A DNA stretch of 64,000 bases from Streptomyces alfalfae (GTDB lineage: Bacteria; Actinomycetota; Actinomycetes; Streptomycetales; Streptomycetaceae), in assembly GCF_004127445.1 (NCBI RefSeq), contig NZ_QEXM01000043.1:310001-374000 (forward strand), in the 5' to 3' direction. Below are positions 51,471 through 59,947 of this stretch, in pieces. Position 1 is the first letter of the stretch. The number at the start of each line of letters is the position of its first letter. The translations under genes and the position numbers were made by a program. Under the pieces are notes generated by a model. The model searched no databases and had not been told where the DNA came from. It saw nothing but the letters and a program-made list of their open reading frames with translations.

Positions 51471-52987
51471 GTCCTCACTTGCGCATCCCGCGCCGGGATG
51501 AAGTTGATCGGGTGGTCGTCGACAGCCCAGAGGTACTGCACCGCGTAGGCGCGCCAGGGCCGCCAGGCGGCGGCGCGGGCAGTGAGCGCGGCGGGCGTGT
51601 GCGGCAGGCCCAGTTCCCGCGCGCTGCGCCGGATGCCCAGGTCGGAGGGGAGGAAGGCGTCGGGGTCGCCGAGCGCGCGCATCGCGATGACCTCGACCGT
51701 CCAGGGCCCGAACCCCGGCAGCTCGGTGAGCCGGGCACGCGCCTCGTCCCAGCCGCCGGCCGAGCCGAGGGCGAGGTCGCCGTCGGCCAGGTGGCGCACG
51801 AGGGTGGTCAGGGTGGTGCGGCGGCTGCGGGGCAGCGCCAGCGACTCGGGGTCGAGCGAGGCGAGCCGCTCCGGGCCGGGGAAGAGATGGGTGAGGCCGC
51901 CCTCCGGGTCGTCGACGGGCTCGCCGTGCGCGGTCACCAGGCGCGCCGCGTGGGTGCGGGCGGCGGCGGTGGAGACCTGCTGGCCGAGGACGGCGCGCAC
52001 GGCGAACTCCGCCTCGTCGACGGTACGGGGCACCCGTCGTCCGGGGGCCTTGTCGACGAGGGGCGCGAGCAGCGGGTCGGCGCGCAACTGGTCGTCGATG
52101 GCGGCCGGGTCGGCGTCCAGGTCGAGCAGACGGCGGCAGCGGCTGATCGCGATGGTCAGATCGCGCGGGTCGGTCAGGCTGAGGCGGCAGCCGATGTGGT
52201 CGGGGCGCGGGGTGAGGGCGACGATGCCGTGGCCGTAGGGCAGGCTCAAGGTCCGCCGGTACGCGCCGTCGCGCCACTCCTCCACGCCCGGCACACCGGT
52301 CGCGATGAGGTGCCCGAAGAGGTTGTCGGGGTTGAGCGGCGCGCGGAACGGCAGCCGCAGGCTGATCACGCCGGAGGCGCCGGAGGCCGCGGCGGCCCCG
52401 TCGGCGGCCCGCTTCGGCGCGCGGGCCCGCAGCTCCTTCGGGGCGAGCGCGAAGACCTCGCGGACGGTGTCGTTGAACGTGCGGATCGAGGAGAACCCGG
52501 CGGCGAAGGCGATGTCCGCCATGGGCAGCGCGGTCGTCTCGATGAGCAGCCGGGCGGTCTGCGCGCGCTGGGCGCGGGCGAGCGCGAGGGGGCCCGCGCC
52601 CAGCTCGGCGAGGAGCTGGCGCTCCACCTGCCGGGCGCTGTAGCCGAGCCTGGCCGCGAGGCCGGGGACGCCTTCGCGGTCGACGACGCCGTCGGCGATG
52701 AGGCGCATGGCGCGGGCCACGAGGTCGGCCCGGTGGTTCCACTCGGGCGAGCCGGGGCTGCTGTCGGGGCGGCAGCGCTTGCAGGCCCGGAAGCCGGCCT
52801 GCTGGCAGGCGGCCGCGCTCGGGTAGAAGGTCATGTTCCGGTCCTTGGGCGGCACGACCGGGCAGCTCGGGCGGCAGTAGACGCGGGTGGTCAGGACGGC
52901 GGTGAAGAACCAGCCGTCGAAGCGGGCGTCCTTGGACCGCACGGCACGTAAGCAGCGCTCTGTGTCGGTGTGCATGTGCTCAAGCAT
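51467..52987 (-). CDS. Ada-AlkA fusion: methyl-sensing activator and 3-methyladenine glycosylase
   Basis: The 506-residue protein has three parts. The Ada zinc domain contains YCRPSCPVV and ACKRCRP, the four Cys of the methylphosphotriester acceptor. An AraC helix-turn-helix follows. The AlkA half has the helix-hairpin-helix LPGFGPWTVEVIAMRALGD and catalytic Asp near 449 in FLPSDLG. It should sense methyl damage, activate its own operon and excise alkylated bases. ATG 52987 (GGGGA eight bases upstream) is preferred; 53026 and 52975 are alternatives. Confidence 0.93.
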   Translation of the reverse strand: MLEHMHTDTERCLRAVRSKDARFDGWFFTAVLTTRVYCRPSCPVVPPKDRNMTFYPSAAACQQAGFRACKRCRPDSSPGSPEWNHRADLVARAMRLIADGVVDREGVPGLAARLGYSARQVERQLLAELGAGPLALARAQRAQTARLLIETTALPMADIAFAAGFSSIRTFNDTVREVFALAPKELRARAPKRAADGAAAASGASGVISLRLPFRAPLNPDNLFGHLIATGVPGVEEWRDGAYRRTLSLPYGHGIVALTPRPDHIGCRLSLTDPRDLTIAISRCRRLLDLDADPAAIDDQLRADPLLAPLVDKAPGRRVPRTVDEAEFAVRAVLGQQVSTAAARTHAARLVTAHGEPVDDPEGGLTHLFPGPERLASLDPESLALPRSRRTTLTTLVRHLADGDLALGSAGGWDEARARLTELPGFGPWTVEVIAMRALGDPDAFLPSDLGIRRSARELGLPHTPAALTARAAAWRPWRAYAVQYLWAVDDHPINFIPARDAQVRT

Positions 52988-53053
52988 TTCGGATTTCCCC
53001 ACCCTTGACCGGCGAGATTCCGACATCGACCTCGCACTGCCGGGACCGGCGCC

Positions 53054-53587
53054 TCACCCCTCGCCCTGGGTGGCCAGTTCCGCAGCGAACACGTCGTACG
53101 CGGCCCGGTCGAAGAGCACGAACCGCACCTCGTCGAAGTCGGCGGGGTCGGCGGCCTCCCGGACCGTGCGGACGGCGATGCGGGCCGCGTCGTCGAGCGG
53201 CCAGCGGTACACCCCGGTCGAGATGGCGGGGAACGCGACCGTACGCGCCCCCAGCTCGGCGGCGACGCGCAGCGACTCGCGGTGGCAGGAGGCGAGCAGC
53301 TCCGAGCGGTCCTGGGTGGCGGACCAGACGGGCCCGACGGTGTGGATGACGTGCCGCGCGTCGAGGCGGCCCGCGACGGTGGCGACGGCACGGCCGGTGG
53401 GCAGGCCCTTGCCGTACCGCGCGGCGCGCAGCCGTCGGCAGTCGGCGAGGATCTCGGGCCCGCCGGCCCGGTGGATGGCGCCGTCGACGCCACCGCCGCC
53501 GAGGAGCGAGGAGTTGGCGGCGTTGACGACGGCGTCCACGCGCTGCCGGGTGATGTCGCCCTGGACGAGGACGAGGGGCACGGTCAC
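53054..53587 (-). CDS. Macrodomain protein (ADP-ribose-binding/deacylating)
   Basis: The 177-residue protein is one macrodomain: LVQGDITRQRVDAVVNAANS, then LLGGGGVDGAIHRAGG and PAISTGVYRWP. Relatives (YmdB, MacroD) remove O-acetyl groups from ADP-ribose or ADP-ribose from proteins and nucleic acids. The start is GTG 53587: AAGGAGG lies five bases before it, inside the reading frame that would begin at ATG 53602. It follows the FAD oxidoreductase gene closely and precedes Ada-AlkA. Confidence 0.92.
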   Translation of the reverse strand: MTVPLVLVQGDITRQRVDAVVNAANSSLLGGGGVDGAIHRAGGPEILADCRRLRAARYGKGLPTGRAVATVAGRLDARHVIHTVGPVWSATQDRSELLASCHRESLRVAAELGARTVAFPAISTGVYRWPLDDAARIAVRTVREAADPADFDEVRFVLFDRAAYDVFAAELATQGEG

Positions 53588-53598
53588 GCTTTCCTCCT

Positions 53599-55017
53599 TC
53601 ATACGGCGCGCAGCCGCTTCCAGACCGCCTTGGCGGCGTTGTGCCCGGACATGCCGTGGACGCCGGGGCCCGGCGGTGTCGCCGAGGAGCAGATGAAGAC
53701 GGCCGGGTGCCGGGTGCCGTACGGGAAGAGGGAGAGCTTGGGCCGCAGCAGCAGTTGCAGCCCTCGCGTGGCGCCGCAGGCGATGTCACCCCCCACGTAG
53801 TTGGCGTTGCGCTCGGCGAGTTCGGGCGGGCCCGCCGTGGCGCGGGCGAGGACGCGGTCCCGGAAGCCGGGCGCGAAGCGCTCGAGCCGGCGCTCGACGG
53901 CGTCGGTCAGATCGCCCCGCCAGCCGTTCGGCACATGGCCGTACGCCCAGAAGACGTGCTTGCCCGCCGGGGCGCGGGAGGGGTCGACGAGGCTGGGCTG
54001 CGTGGTGATCAGGAAGGGCGCGTCGGGCGCGCGTCCCTCGCGCGAGACGGCCCGCAGCGCGGCGCCGATCTCCCGGCTGCTCGCGCCGACCTGCACGGTC
54101 CCGGCCGACCGCGCCTCCTGCGCCGTCCAGGGGACGGGGCCGTCGAGGGCGTAGTCGATCTTGAAGACACCGGCTCCGTAGCGATAGTTCCCGTAGGCGT
54201 TCCCCAGGCCGGCGATCCGGGCGAGCGCGGTCGGTGAGGTGTCGAAGACGTAGGCGCGCGCGGGCGGGAGGTCGTCGAGCCGCTTGACCTCGTAGTCCGT
54301 GTGGACGGTGCCGCCGAGGTCCTTCAGATACGCGGTGAGCGCGTCGGCGATCGACTGGGAGCCGCCGCGGGCGACGGGCCAGCCGCGGGCGTGCGCGGCC
54401 AGCGCGAAGACCAAGCCGACGCCGCCGGTGACGATGCCGTCGAGGGGCGCGATGACGTGCGCGACGAGACCGGCGAAGAGGGCGCGGGCCCGGTCGTCGC
54501 GGAAGCGCCGCATCAGCCACGTCGACGGGGGCAGCCCGGCGAGCCCGAAGCGGGCGAGGGTGACGGGGTCGCGCGGCAGGGCGCTCATCGGCAGGGACAT
54601 GAAGTCCTTGAGCAGCGCGTCCCACCGGGGCAGGAAGGGCTCCACCAGACGGCGGTACGCCCCCGCGTCGCGGGGGCCGAAGGAGGCCGCGGTCTCGCCC
54701 ACCGAGCGGGACAGCACGGCGGCGCTGCCGTCCGGGAAGGGGTGCGCCATGGGCAGCGGAGGGTGGAGCCACTCCAGGCCGTACCGGTCGAGGGGCATGT
54801 CGCGGAAGGCCGGGGAGTTGACGCCCAGCGGGTGGGCCGCCGAGCAGGGGTCGTGCCGAAAGCCGGGCAGGGTCAGCTCCTCGGTGCGCGATCCGCCCCC
54901 CACGGTGCTCTTCGCCTCGAAAACGGCCACGGAGAAGCCGCGCCGGGCCAGCTCGACGGCGGCGGTCAGCCCATTGGGCCCCGCCCCCACGACGACGGCA
55001 TCAAGCATCGACGGCAC
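53599..55017 (-). CDS. Phytoene-dehydrogenase-like FAD oxidoreductase
   Basis: The 472-residue protein begins MLDAVVVGAGPNGLTAAVEL, a dinucleotide fold after the start, with FEAKSTVGGGSRTEELTLPG, and ends in the FAD-binding CSSATPPGPGVHGMSGHNAA. This is the CrtI/COG1233 pattern of amine oxidase-like enzymes. No carotenoid genes are near, so the substrate is unknown. GTG 55017 has AAGGAG seven bases upstream. The macrodomain gene follows 11 bp past its stop. Confidence 0.88.
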   Translation of the reverse strand: MPSMLDAVVVGAGPNGLTAAVELARRGFSVAVFEAKSTVGGGSRTEELTLPGFRHDPCSAAHPLGVNSPAFRDMPLDRYGLEWLHPPLPMAHPFPDGSAAVLSRSVGETAASFGPRDAGAYRRLVEPFLPRWDALLKDFMSLPMSALPRDPVTLARFGLAGLPPSTWLMRRFRDDRARALFAGLVAHVIAPLDGIVTGGVGLVFALAAHARGWPVARGGSQSIADALTAYLKDLGGTVHTDYEVKRLDDLPPARAYVFDTSPTALARIAGLGNAYGNYRYGAGVFKIDYALDGPVPWTAQEARSAGTVQVGASSREIGAALRAVSREGRAPDAPFLITTQPSLVDPSRAPAGKHVFWAYGHVPNGWRGDLTDAVERRLERFAPGFRDRVLARATAGPPELAERNANYVGGDIACGATRGLQLLLRPKLSLFPYGTRHPAVFICSSATPPGPGVHGMSGHNAAKAVWKRLRAV

Positions 55018-55084
55018 CTTCGGACTCCTTCGTCAGCCGGTGGCCACTGCCGCACAGGATAGGCCGGGGCCGGGCCCCGGGGTC

Positions 55085-55921
55085 TCAGGCCCCCGCGGCG
55101 AGGAGGTCCACGACCCGGCGGGCCGTGGCGGCGTCGCGTGCCGCGGTGAACGGCAGCGCGTTCCCCCCGGCCACGCGGAACGGCTCGCCGCTCAGGGTGA
55201 GCGAGGCGCCTCCCGCCTCGGCGACGAGCAGCAGCCCGGCGGCGTGGTCCCAGGCCAGCTCCCACGAGAAGGCGACGGCGTCCAACTCGCCCCTGGCGAT
55301 GGCGAGATACTCCAGCCCGGCCGAACCGCACGGCCGGGGGCGCACGCCCTCCGTCCGCAGCCCGAGGAGGGCGTGCTTCTGGTCCTCGGTGGTGAAATCG
55401 GGGTGCGAGGTGGCGACTTCGAGGGCCTTGCCCGCCTCGGGCGAGCCGGCGGTCAGCCGCCGCCCGTCGAGCCAGGCGCCCTTGCCGCGGACCGCCACGG
55501 CGAACTCGTCGAGCGCCGGGGCATACGTCCACGAGGCCTGGATCTCGCCGCCGACCGAGAGGGCGACGAGCATGCAGAAGCCGGGATCGCCGTTGACGAA
55601 CTGCCGGGTGCCGTCGACGGGGTCGACGATCCAGACCGGGGCGTCGCCGCCTATCGCCTCGTAGATCGCGGGGTCGGCGTGGACCGCTTCCTCGCCGACG
55701 ACGACCGAACCCGGCAGGAGGGCCGGCAGGTCGGCGGTGAGCTGCTCCTCCGCGCGGCGGTCGGCCACCGTCACCACGTCGTGGGGCCCGCTCTTCTCCA
55801 CGACGTCGCCCTCGGCGAGCTGCCGGAAACGAGGGGTCACCTCGGCCGCGGCGGCCTTCCTGATGGCCTCCTCGACATCGTGGACGCCTTGCGTCAAGAA
55901 CTCTTCGATCATGCCCTCCAT
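55085..55921 (-). CDS. Inositol-monophosphatase-family phosphatase
   Basis: The 278-residue protein has the IMPase motifs VVGEEAVH, WIVDPVDGTRQFVNGDPGF (metal site 1) and WELAWDHAAGLLLVAEAGG. Family members cleave inositol phosphate, histidinol phosphate or 3'-phosphoadenylate compounds. The start is uncertain: ATG 55921, 55912 or 55942 all lack an ideal ribosome-binding site. It lies 67 bp upstream of the FAD gene. Confidence 0.88.
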   Translation of the reverse strand: MEGMIEEFLTQGVHDVEEAIRKAAAAEVTPRFRQLAEGDVVEKSGPHDVVTVADRRAEEQLTADLPALLPGSVVVGEEAVHADPAIYEAIGGDAPVWIVDPVDGTRQFVNGDPGFCMLVALSVGGEIQASWTYAPALDEFAVAVRGKGAWLDGRRLTAGSPEAGKALEVATSHPDFTTEDQKHALLGLRTEGVRPRPCGSAGLEYLAIARGELDAVAFSWELAWDHAAGLLLVAEAGGASLTLSGEPFRVAGGNALPFTAARDAATARRVVDLLAAGA

Positions 55922-56044
55922 GAGAGCACGCCCCACTGACATCGCGGACGCCACGGGTGAACGCGGAGTGAATCCCGGGCGAACCCCTGGATTCACCCCC
56001 GCTCCCGCCCCGCCGCGGCCACGGGCGCCACGCCCGGCGCCCGG

Positions 56045-56108
56045 CCGCGTGCCGTACTACTCACGCGCCGCACCGCGTGCCGTGCCCGCGCGCCCCGCCG
56101 CGTGCCGT
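56045..56108. repeat. Three copies of CCGCGTGCCGT
   Basis: The 11-mer occurs at 56045-56055, 56073-56083 and 56098-56108, in the spacer just past the stop of the gamma-glutamyltransferase-like gene. The spacing is 28 and 25 bp. Confidence 0.6.
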
Positions 56109-56110
56109 GC

Positions 56111-57955
56111 TCAGCGCCCCACCGCGTACCCCTGCATCCCGCGCGCGTTCGCCGCCGCCGAGAGGATCCCGGTGCGGGGGTCCCGCGCCACCGCGCACAG
56201 CCTGCCCTCCGACCACGGGCCGCCCACCAGGACGTCGTGCCCCCGGCGCCGCAGCTCCGCCACGACCTCCGGGGGCGTCCGGGCCTCCACCGTCACGCTG
56301 CCGGGACTCATCCCGCGGGGGTGGAAGGAGCCGGGGAAGCTGTCCGTGTGCCAGGCGGGGGCGTCGATCGCGCCCTGGAGGTCAGGGCCGCCCCGCACCG
56401 GGTCCCGCAACGCCACCCCGAGGAAGAAGTGGACCTGCCACTGGTCCTGCTGGTCGCCCCCCGGCGAACCGAAGGCCATGACGGGGACGCCGTCCCGCAG
56501 CGCGAGCGAGGGGGTCAGGGTGGTGCGCGGCCGCCGGCCCGGGGCCAGGGAGTTCGGCAGCCCCTCGTCGAGCCACGCCATCTGCAACCGCGTGCCCAGC
56601 GGGAATCCCAGCTCGGGCACGACGGGGTTGGACTGGAGCCATCCTCCGCTCGGCGTGGCGGAGAGCATGTTCCCCCAGCGGTCGACGACGTCGACGTGGC
56701 AGGTGTCCCCCCGCGTCCCGCCGTCCCCGGCCACGGTCGGCTCCCCGCCCCCGAAGGCGGCGGTGGCCGCGACCGCCCCGTCCCCGGCGGCCACCGCGAG
56801 GGCGTGCGCGGACAGCCGCGGCGCGCGCCCGCCGGGCGAGCCCGGCCGCAGCGCGTACGAGGCCGTGTCCCCGATCAGCTTCCGGCGGCCCGCGTTGTAC
56901 TCCGCCGAGAGCAGCTCGCCCACCGGGACGCCGCCACCGTCCTCCGCGTCCCCGTACCAGGCCTCCCGGTCGGCCATGGCCAGCTTGCAGCCCTCCACCA
57001 GCAGGTGGACGTACTCCGCCGACCCGTACGCCGGAAGCTCCGCGACGTCCGGGGGCAGCAGCGCGAGCTGCTGCAGGAACGCGGGCCCCTGGCTCCAGGG
57101 CCCCGCCTTGCACAGCGTCCAGCCGTTCCAGTCGTAGGCAACCGGGTCCTCGTACGAGGCCGACCAGCCCCGCAGGTCCGCCGCCGACAGCGTCCCCGTG
57201 TGGCGTGCCCCGCTGGTGTCCATGGTCGGCGCCCCGGCCTGCCTGGCCAGGGCCTCGGCTATGAACCCCGTGCGCCACACCTCCCGCGCGGCCTCGATCA
57301 CCGCGACGCGCGCCCCCGCTCCGGCCGCCGCCCCGGCCCCGGCACGCGCCTGCTCCTCCGCCTCCGCGAGCAGCCGCCGCCACGTCGCCGCGAGCGCCGG
57401 GTTGCGCAGCAGCTCACCGGGGCGCGGCGGCTCGCCGCCCCGGAGGTACACCTCGGCCGACGAGGGCCACTCCGTCTCGAACAGTTCCCGTACGGTCTCG
57501 ACGGTCTCGGTGACCCGCTCCACGGGCGCGTGCCCGTCCTCCGCGTACCCGATCGCGTAACGGAGGACGTCGGCGAGCGACTTCGTGCCGTGGTCCCGCA
57601 GCAGCACCATCCACGCGTCGAACGCCCCCGGCACGGCGGCGGCGAGCGGCCCGGTGCCGGGCACGAGGTCGAGGCCGAGCGAGCGGTAGTGGGCGATGGT
57701 CGCCCCGGCGGGCGCGGGGCCCTGGCCGCAGAGCACGCGGACGTCGCCGCCGGCCGGCGCGAGGATGATCGGCACCTCGCCCGCGGGTCCGTTGAGGTGC
57801 GGTTCGACCACGTGCAGGACGAAGCCCGCGGCGACGGCGGCGTCGAAGGCGTTGCCGCCGTCCTCAAGGACGGCCATCGCGGACTGCGAGGCGAGCCAGT
57901 GGGTGGAGGACACCATGCCGAAGGCGCCCTGGAGGGTCGGTCGCGTCGTGAACAC
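56111..57955 (-). CDS. Gamma-glutamyltransferase-family Ntn hydrolase, no signal peptide
   Basis: The 614-residue protein has the GGT large-subunit start (GMVSSTHWLASQSAMAVLEDG; FDAAVAAGFVLHVVEP) and the self-cleavage site RGDTCHVDVVDRWGNM, where Thr418 becomes the N-terminal nucleophile. AFGSPGGDQQDQWQVHFF is the late substrate motif. Classical exported GGTs have a signal peptide; here none is seen, so it is probably cytosolic and may act on another gamma-glutamyl or acyl compound. GTG 57955 is preferred; GTG 57967 is an alternative. Confidence 0.88.
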   Translation of the reverse strand: MFTTRPTLQGAFGMVSSTHWLASQSAMAVLEDGGNAFDAAVAAGFVLHVVEPHLNGPAGEVPIILAPAGGDVRVLCGQGPAPAGATIAHYRSLGLDLVPGTGPLAAAVPGAFDAWMVLLRDHGTKSLADVLRYAIGYAEDGHAPVERVTETVETVRELFETEWPSSAEVYLRGGEPPRPGELLRNPALAATWRRLLAEAEEQARAGAGAAAGAGARVAVIEAAREVWRTGFIAEALARQAGAPTMDTSGARHTGTLSAADLRGWSASYEDPVAYDWNGWTLCKAGPWSQGPAFLQQLALLPPDVAELPAYGSAEYVHLLVEGCKLAMADREAWYGDAEDGGGVPVGELLSAEYNAGRRKLIGDTASYALRPGSPGGRAPRLSAHALAVAAGDGAVAATAAFGGGEPTVAGDGGTRGDTCHVDVVDRWGNMLSATPSGGWLQSNPVVPELGFPLGTRLQMAWLDEGLPNSLAPGRRPRTTLTPSLALRDGVPVMAFGSPGGDQQDQWQVHFFLGVALRDPVRGGPDLQGAIDAPAWHTDSFPGSFHPRGMSPGSVTVEARTPPEVVAELRRRGHDVLVGGPWSEGRLCAVARDPRTGILSAAANARGMQGYAVGR

Positions 57956-58078
57956 AGTGCCTCTCACCTCGCCGTTCGGGTGCGTCGGCCGGATCTTAGG
58001 CGCTCGGGGCGGATCGTGGGGAGGCCCTGGAGGGCACGGGAGGCGGGCCGGAGACGGCGTCGCGGCTCACCGGCTCGC

Positions 58079-58092
58079 GGGACCGCGGTCGC
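58079..58092. promoter_or_regulatory. Possible dormancy-type box upstream of the histidine kinase
   Basis: GGGACCGCGGTCGC has arms GGGAC and GTCGC, one mismatch from a symmetrical GGGAC-N4-GTCCC box. It lies 101 bp upstream of the kinase GTG. Confidence 0.3.
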
Positions 58093-58192
58093 CGAACGGC
58101 CGCATCCAACACATGCGTTCGAGTGCGCCGGGACCGGTCAGGCATGATGAGCGGAGGCAGGTGCCAGGGGCATCTTTGTGGAGGGAGCGGGA

Positions 58193-59932
58193 GTGGCGGA
58201 GAGTCCGGCGCAGGGGCGGAGGGGCGGCCCGGCGGCGCCCCAGTTGCGGCTGGACGAGCTGCTGGAGGGTCTTCAGGCACAGGTGGAGCAGGTCCGCGCG
58301 ACCCGGGACCGGGTGCACACGCTGCTGGACGCTGTCCTCTCCATCGGCACGGACCTGGATCTCGACGTGGTGCTGCGGCGCATCACCGAGTCCGCCGTCA
58401 CGCTGGTCGACGCCCGGTACGGGGCCCTCGGCGTGCTCGGCGAGGAAGGGAAGATCCGCCAGTTCATCACGGTCGGCATGGACGAGGACACCCTCCACGC
58501 GATCGGCCACTACCCCGAGGGCAACGGCATCCTGGGGCTGCTGATCCGCGAACCGGAGCCGCTGCGCCTGACCGATCTGGGCCGCCACCCCGACTCGGTG
58601 GGCTTCCCCGCCGGGCATCCGCCGATGACCACGTTCCTCGGGGCGCCGGTGCGCGTGCGGGACCAGGTCTTCGGCAACCTGTACCTGACCGACAAGCACG
58701 GCGGCGCGGAGTTCGACGAGGACGACGAGGCGGTGCTGCGCACCCTCGCCGCCGCGGCCGGCGTGGCGATCGACAACGCCCGCCTGTACGAGGACTCCCG
58801 CCGCAGGGAGCAGTGGCTCGCGGCCAGCAGCGACCTGACGCGCAGCCTGCTGTCCGGCACCGACCCCGACCAGGTGCTCCGCAAGATCGCCTCGACCGTC
58901 AAGGCGCTGTCCGGCGCGGATCTGGTGACGCTGGCGGTGCCGTTCGACGGCGGCGACGAGCTGGTGGTCGAGGCCGCCGACGGGGAGGGCGCCGAGCGGT
59001 TCCTCGGTCTGGTGCTGCCGGCCGGCACGCCGGCCGCGGAGGTCTACCGCTCCAACCAGCGGATCACCAGCAGTTCGCTGTCCGACGGACCGCGGGCCAA
59101 GGGCGGCTCCGCCGCGCGGAGGGGCCTGGGGCCCGGGTTCCTGCTCCCGCTGGGCGGCGGCGAGCACGTGCGAGGAGTCCTCCAGGTCGCCAACCTGCCC
59201 GGCGGCGCGGAGTTCTCGGAGACCACCATGGCGATGATCAGCGGGTTCGCCGACCAGGCCGCGCTGGCCCTGGAGATCGCCGAGCACCGGCGCGAGGCCG
59301 ATCACCTGCTGGTCCTGACCGACCGCGACCGCATCGCCCGCGACCTGCACGATCTGGCCATCCAGCGGCTCTTCGCCTCGGGGCTGACCCTGAACTCGGT
59401 GCTGGGCAGGGTGTCCGACCGCCCCGAGGTGACCGAGCGGGTCCAGCGGGTGGTCGACGACCTCGACGACACCATCAAGACCGTACGGGGCACGATCTAC
59501 GCCCTGCGGGAGCGTGACCGCTCCGACGGGCGCGGCGGCCTGCGCGCGAAGCTGCTGGCCGAGACCGACCGGGCCGCCGCCGTACTCGGCTTCGCCCCCG
59601 CCCTGCGCATGACGGGCCTCCTCGACACCGACGTGCCCGCCGAGCACGGCGGACACCTGCTCGCGGTGTTGCGCGAGGCGCTGTCGAACGCCGCCCGGCA
59701 CGCGCACGCCACCGCCGTCGAGGTCACCGCCGAGACGGACGGCAGGCGGCTGCGGCTGCGCGTCGCCGACAACGGCACGGGCATCGACCCCGCCACCGAC
59801 CGGCGCAGCGGCCTGGACAACCTGCGCCGGCGCGCCACGGACCTCGGGGGCGGCTTCACGGTCGGGCCGAACGGGCCCGCGGGCACTGTCGTGGAGTGGA
59901 CGGTGCCGCTCCCCGCACAGGGCGGGGCCTGA
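58193..59932 (+). CDS. GAF-GAF histidine kinase, DevS/OsdK-like
   Basis: The 579-residue protein starts at GTG 58193 behind GGAGGGAG. It has two GAF domains (about 50-190 and 215-365), a HisKA_3 dimerisation helix with the phospho-acceptor in RDRIARDLHDLAIQRLFASG (His386) and a HATPase (EALSNAARHAHA; DNGTGID). The order matches mycobacterial DevS/DosT and Streptomyces OsdK, which sense O2, NO or redox state through the first GAF. No response regulator is encoded in the window. Haem binding cannot be told from sequence alone. Confidence 0.9.
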   Translation: MAESPAQGRRGGPAAPQLRLDELLEGLQAQVEQVRATRDRVHTLLDAVLSIGTDLDLDVVLRRITESAVTLVDARYGALGVLGEEGKIRQFITVGMDEDTLHAIGHYPEGNGILGLLIREPEPLRLTDLGRHPDSVGFPAGHPPMTTFLGAPVRVRDQVFGNLYLTDKHGGAEFDEDDEAVLRTLAAAAGVAIDNARLYEDSRRREQWLAASSDLTRSLLSGTDPDQVLRKIASTVKALSGADLVTLAVPFDGGDELVVEAADGEGAERFLGLVLPAGTPAAEVYRSNQRITSSSLSDGPRAKGGSAARRGLGPGFLLPLGGGEHVRGVLQVANLPGGAEFSETTMAMISGFADQAALALEIAEHRREADHLLVLTDRDRIARDLHDLAIQRLFASGLTLNSVLGRVSDRPEVTERVQRVVDDLDDTIKTVRGTIYALRERDRSDGRGGLRAKLLAETDRAAAVLGFAPALRMTGLLDTDVPAEHGGHLLAVLREALSNAARHAHATAVEVTAETDGRRLRLRVADNGTGIDPATDRRSGLDNLRRRATDLGGGFTVGPNGPAGTVVEWTVPLPAQGGA

Positions 59933-59947
59933 GCCCGGCCCCCCGCC

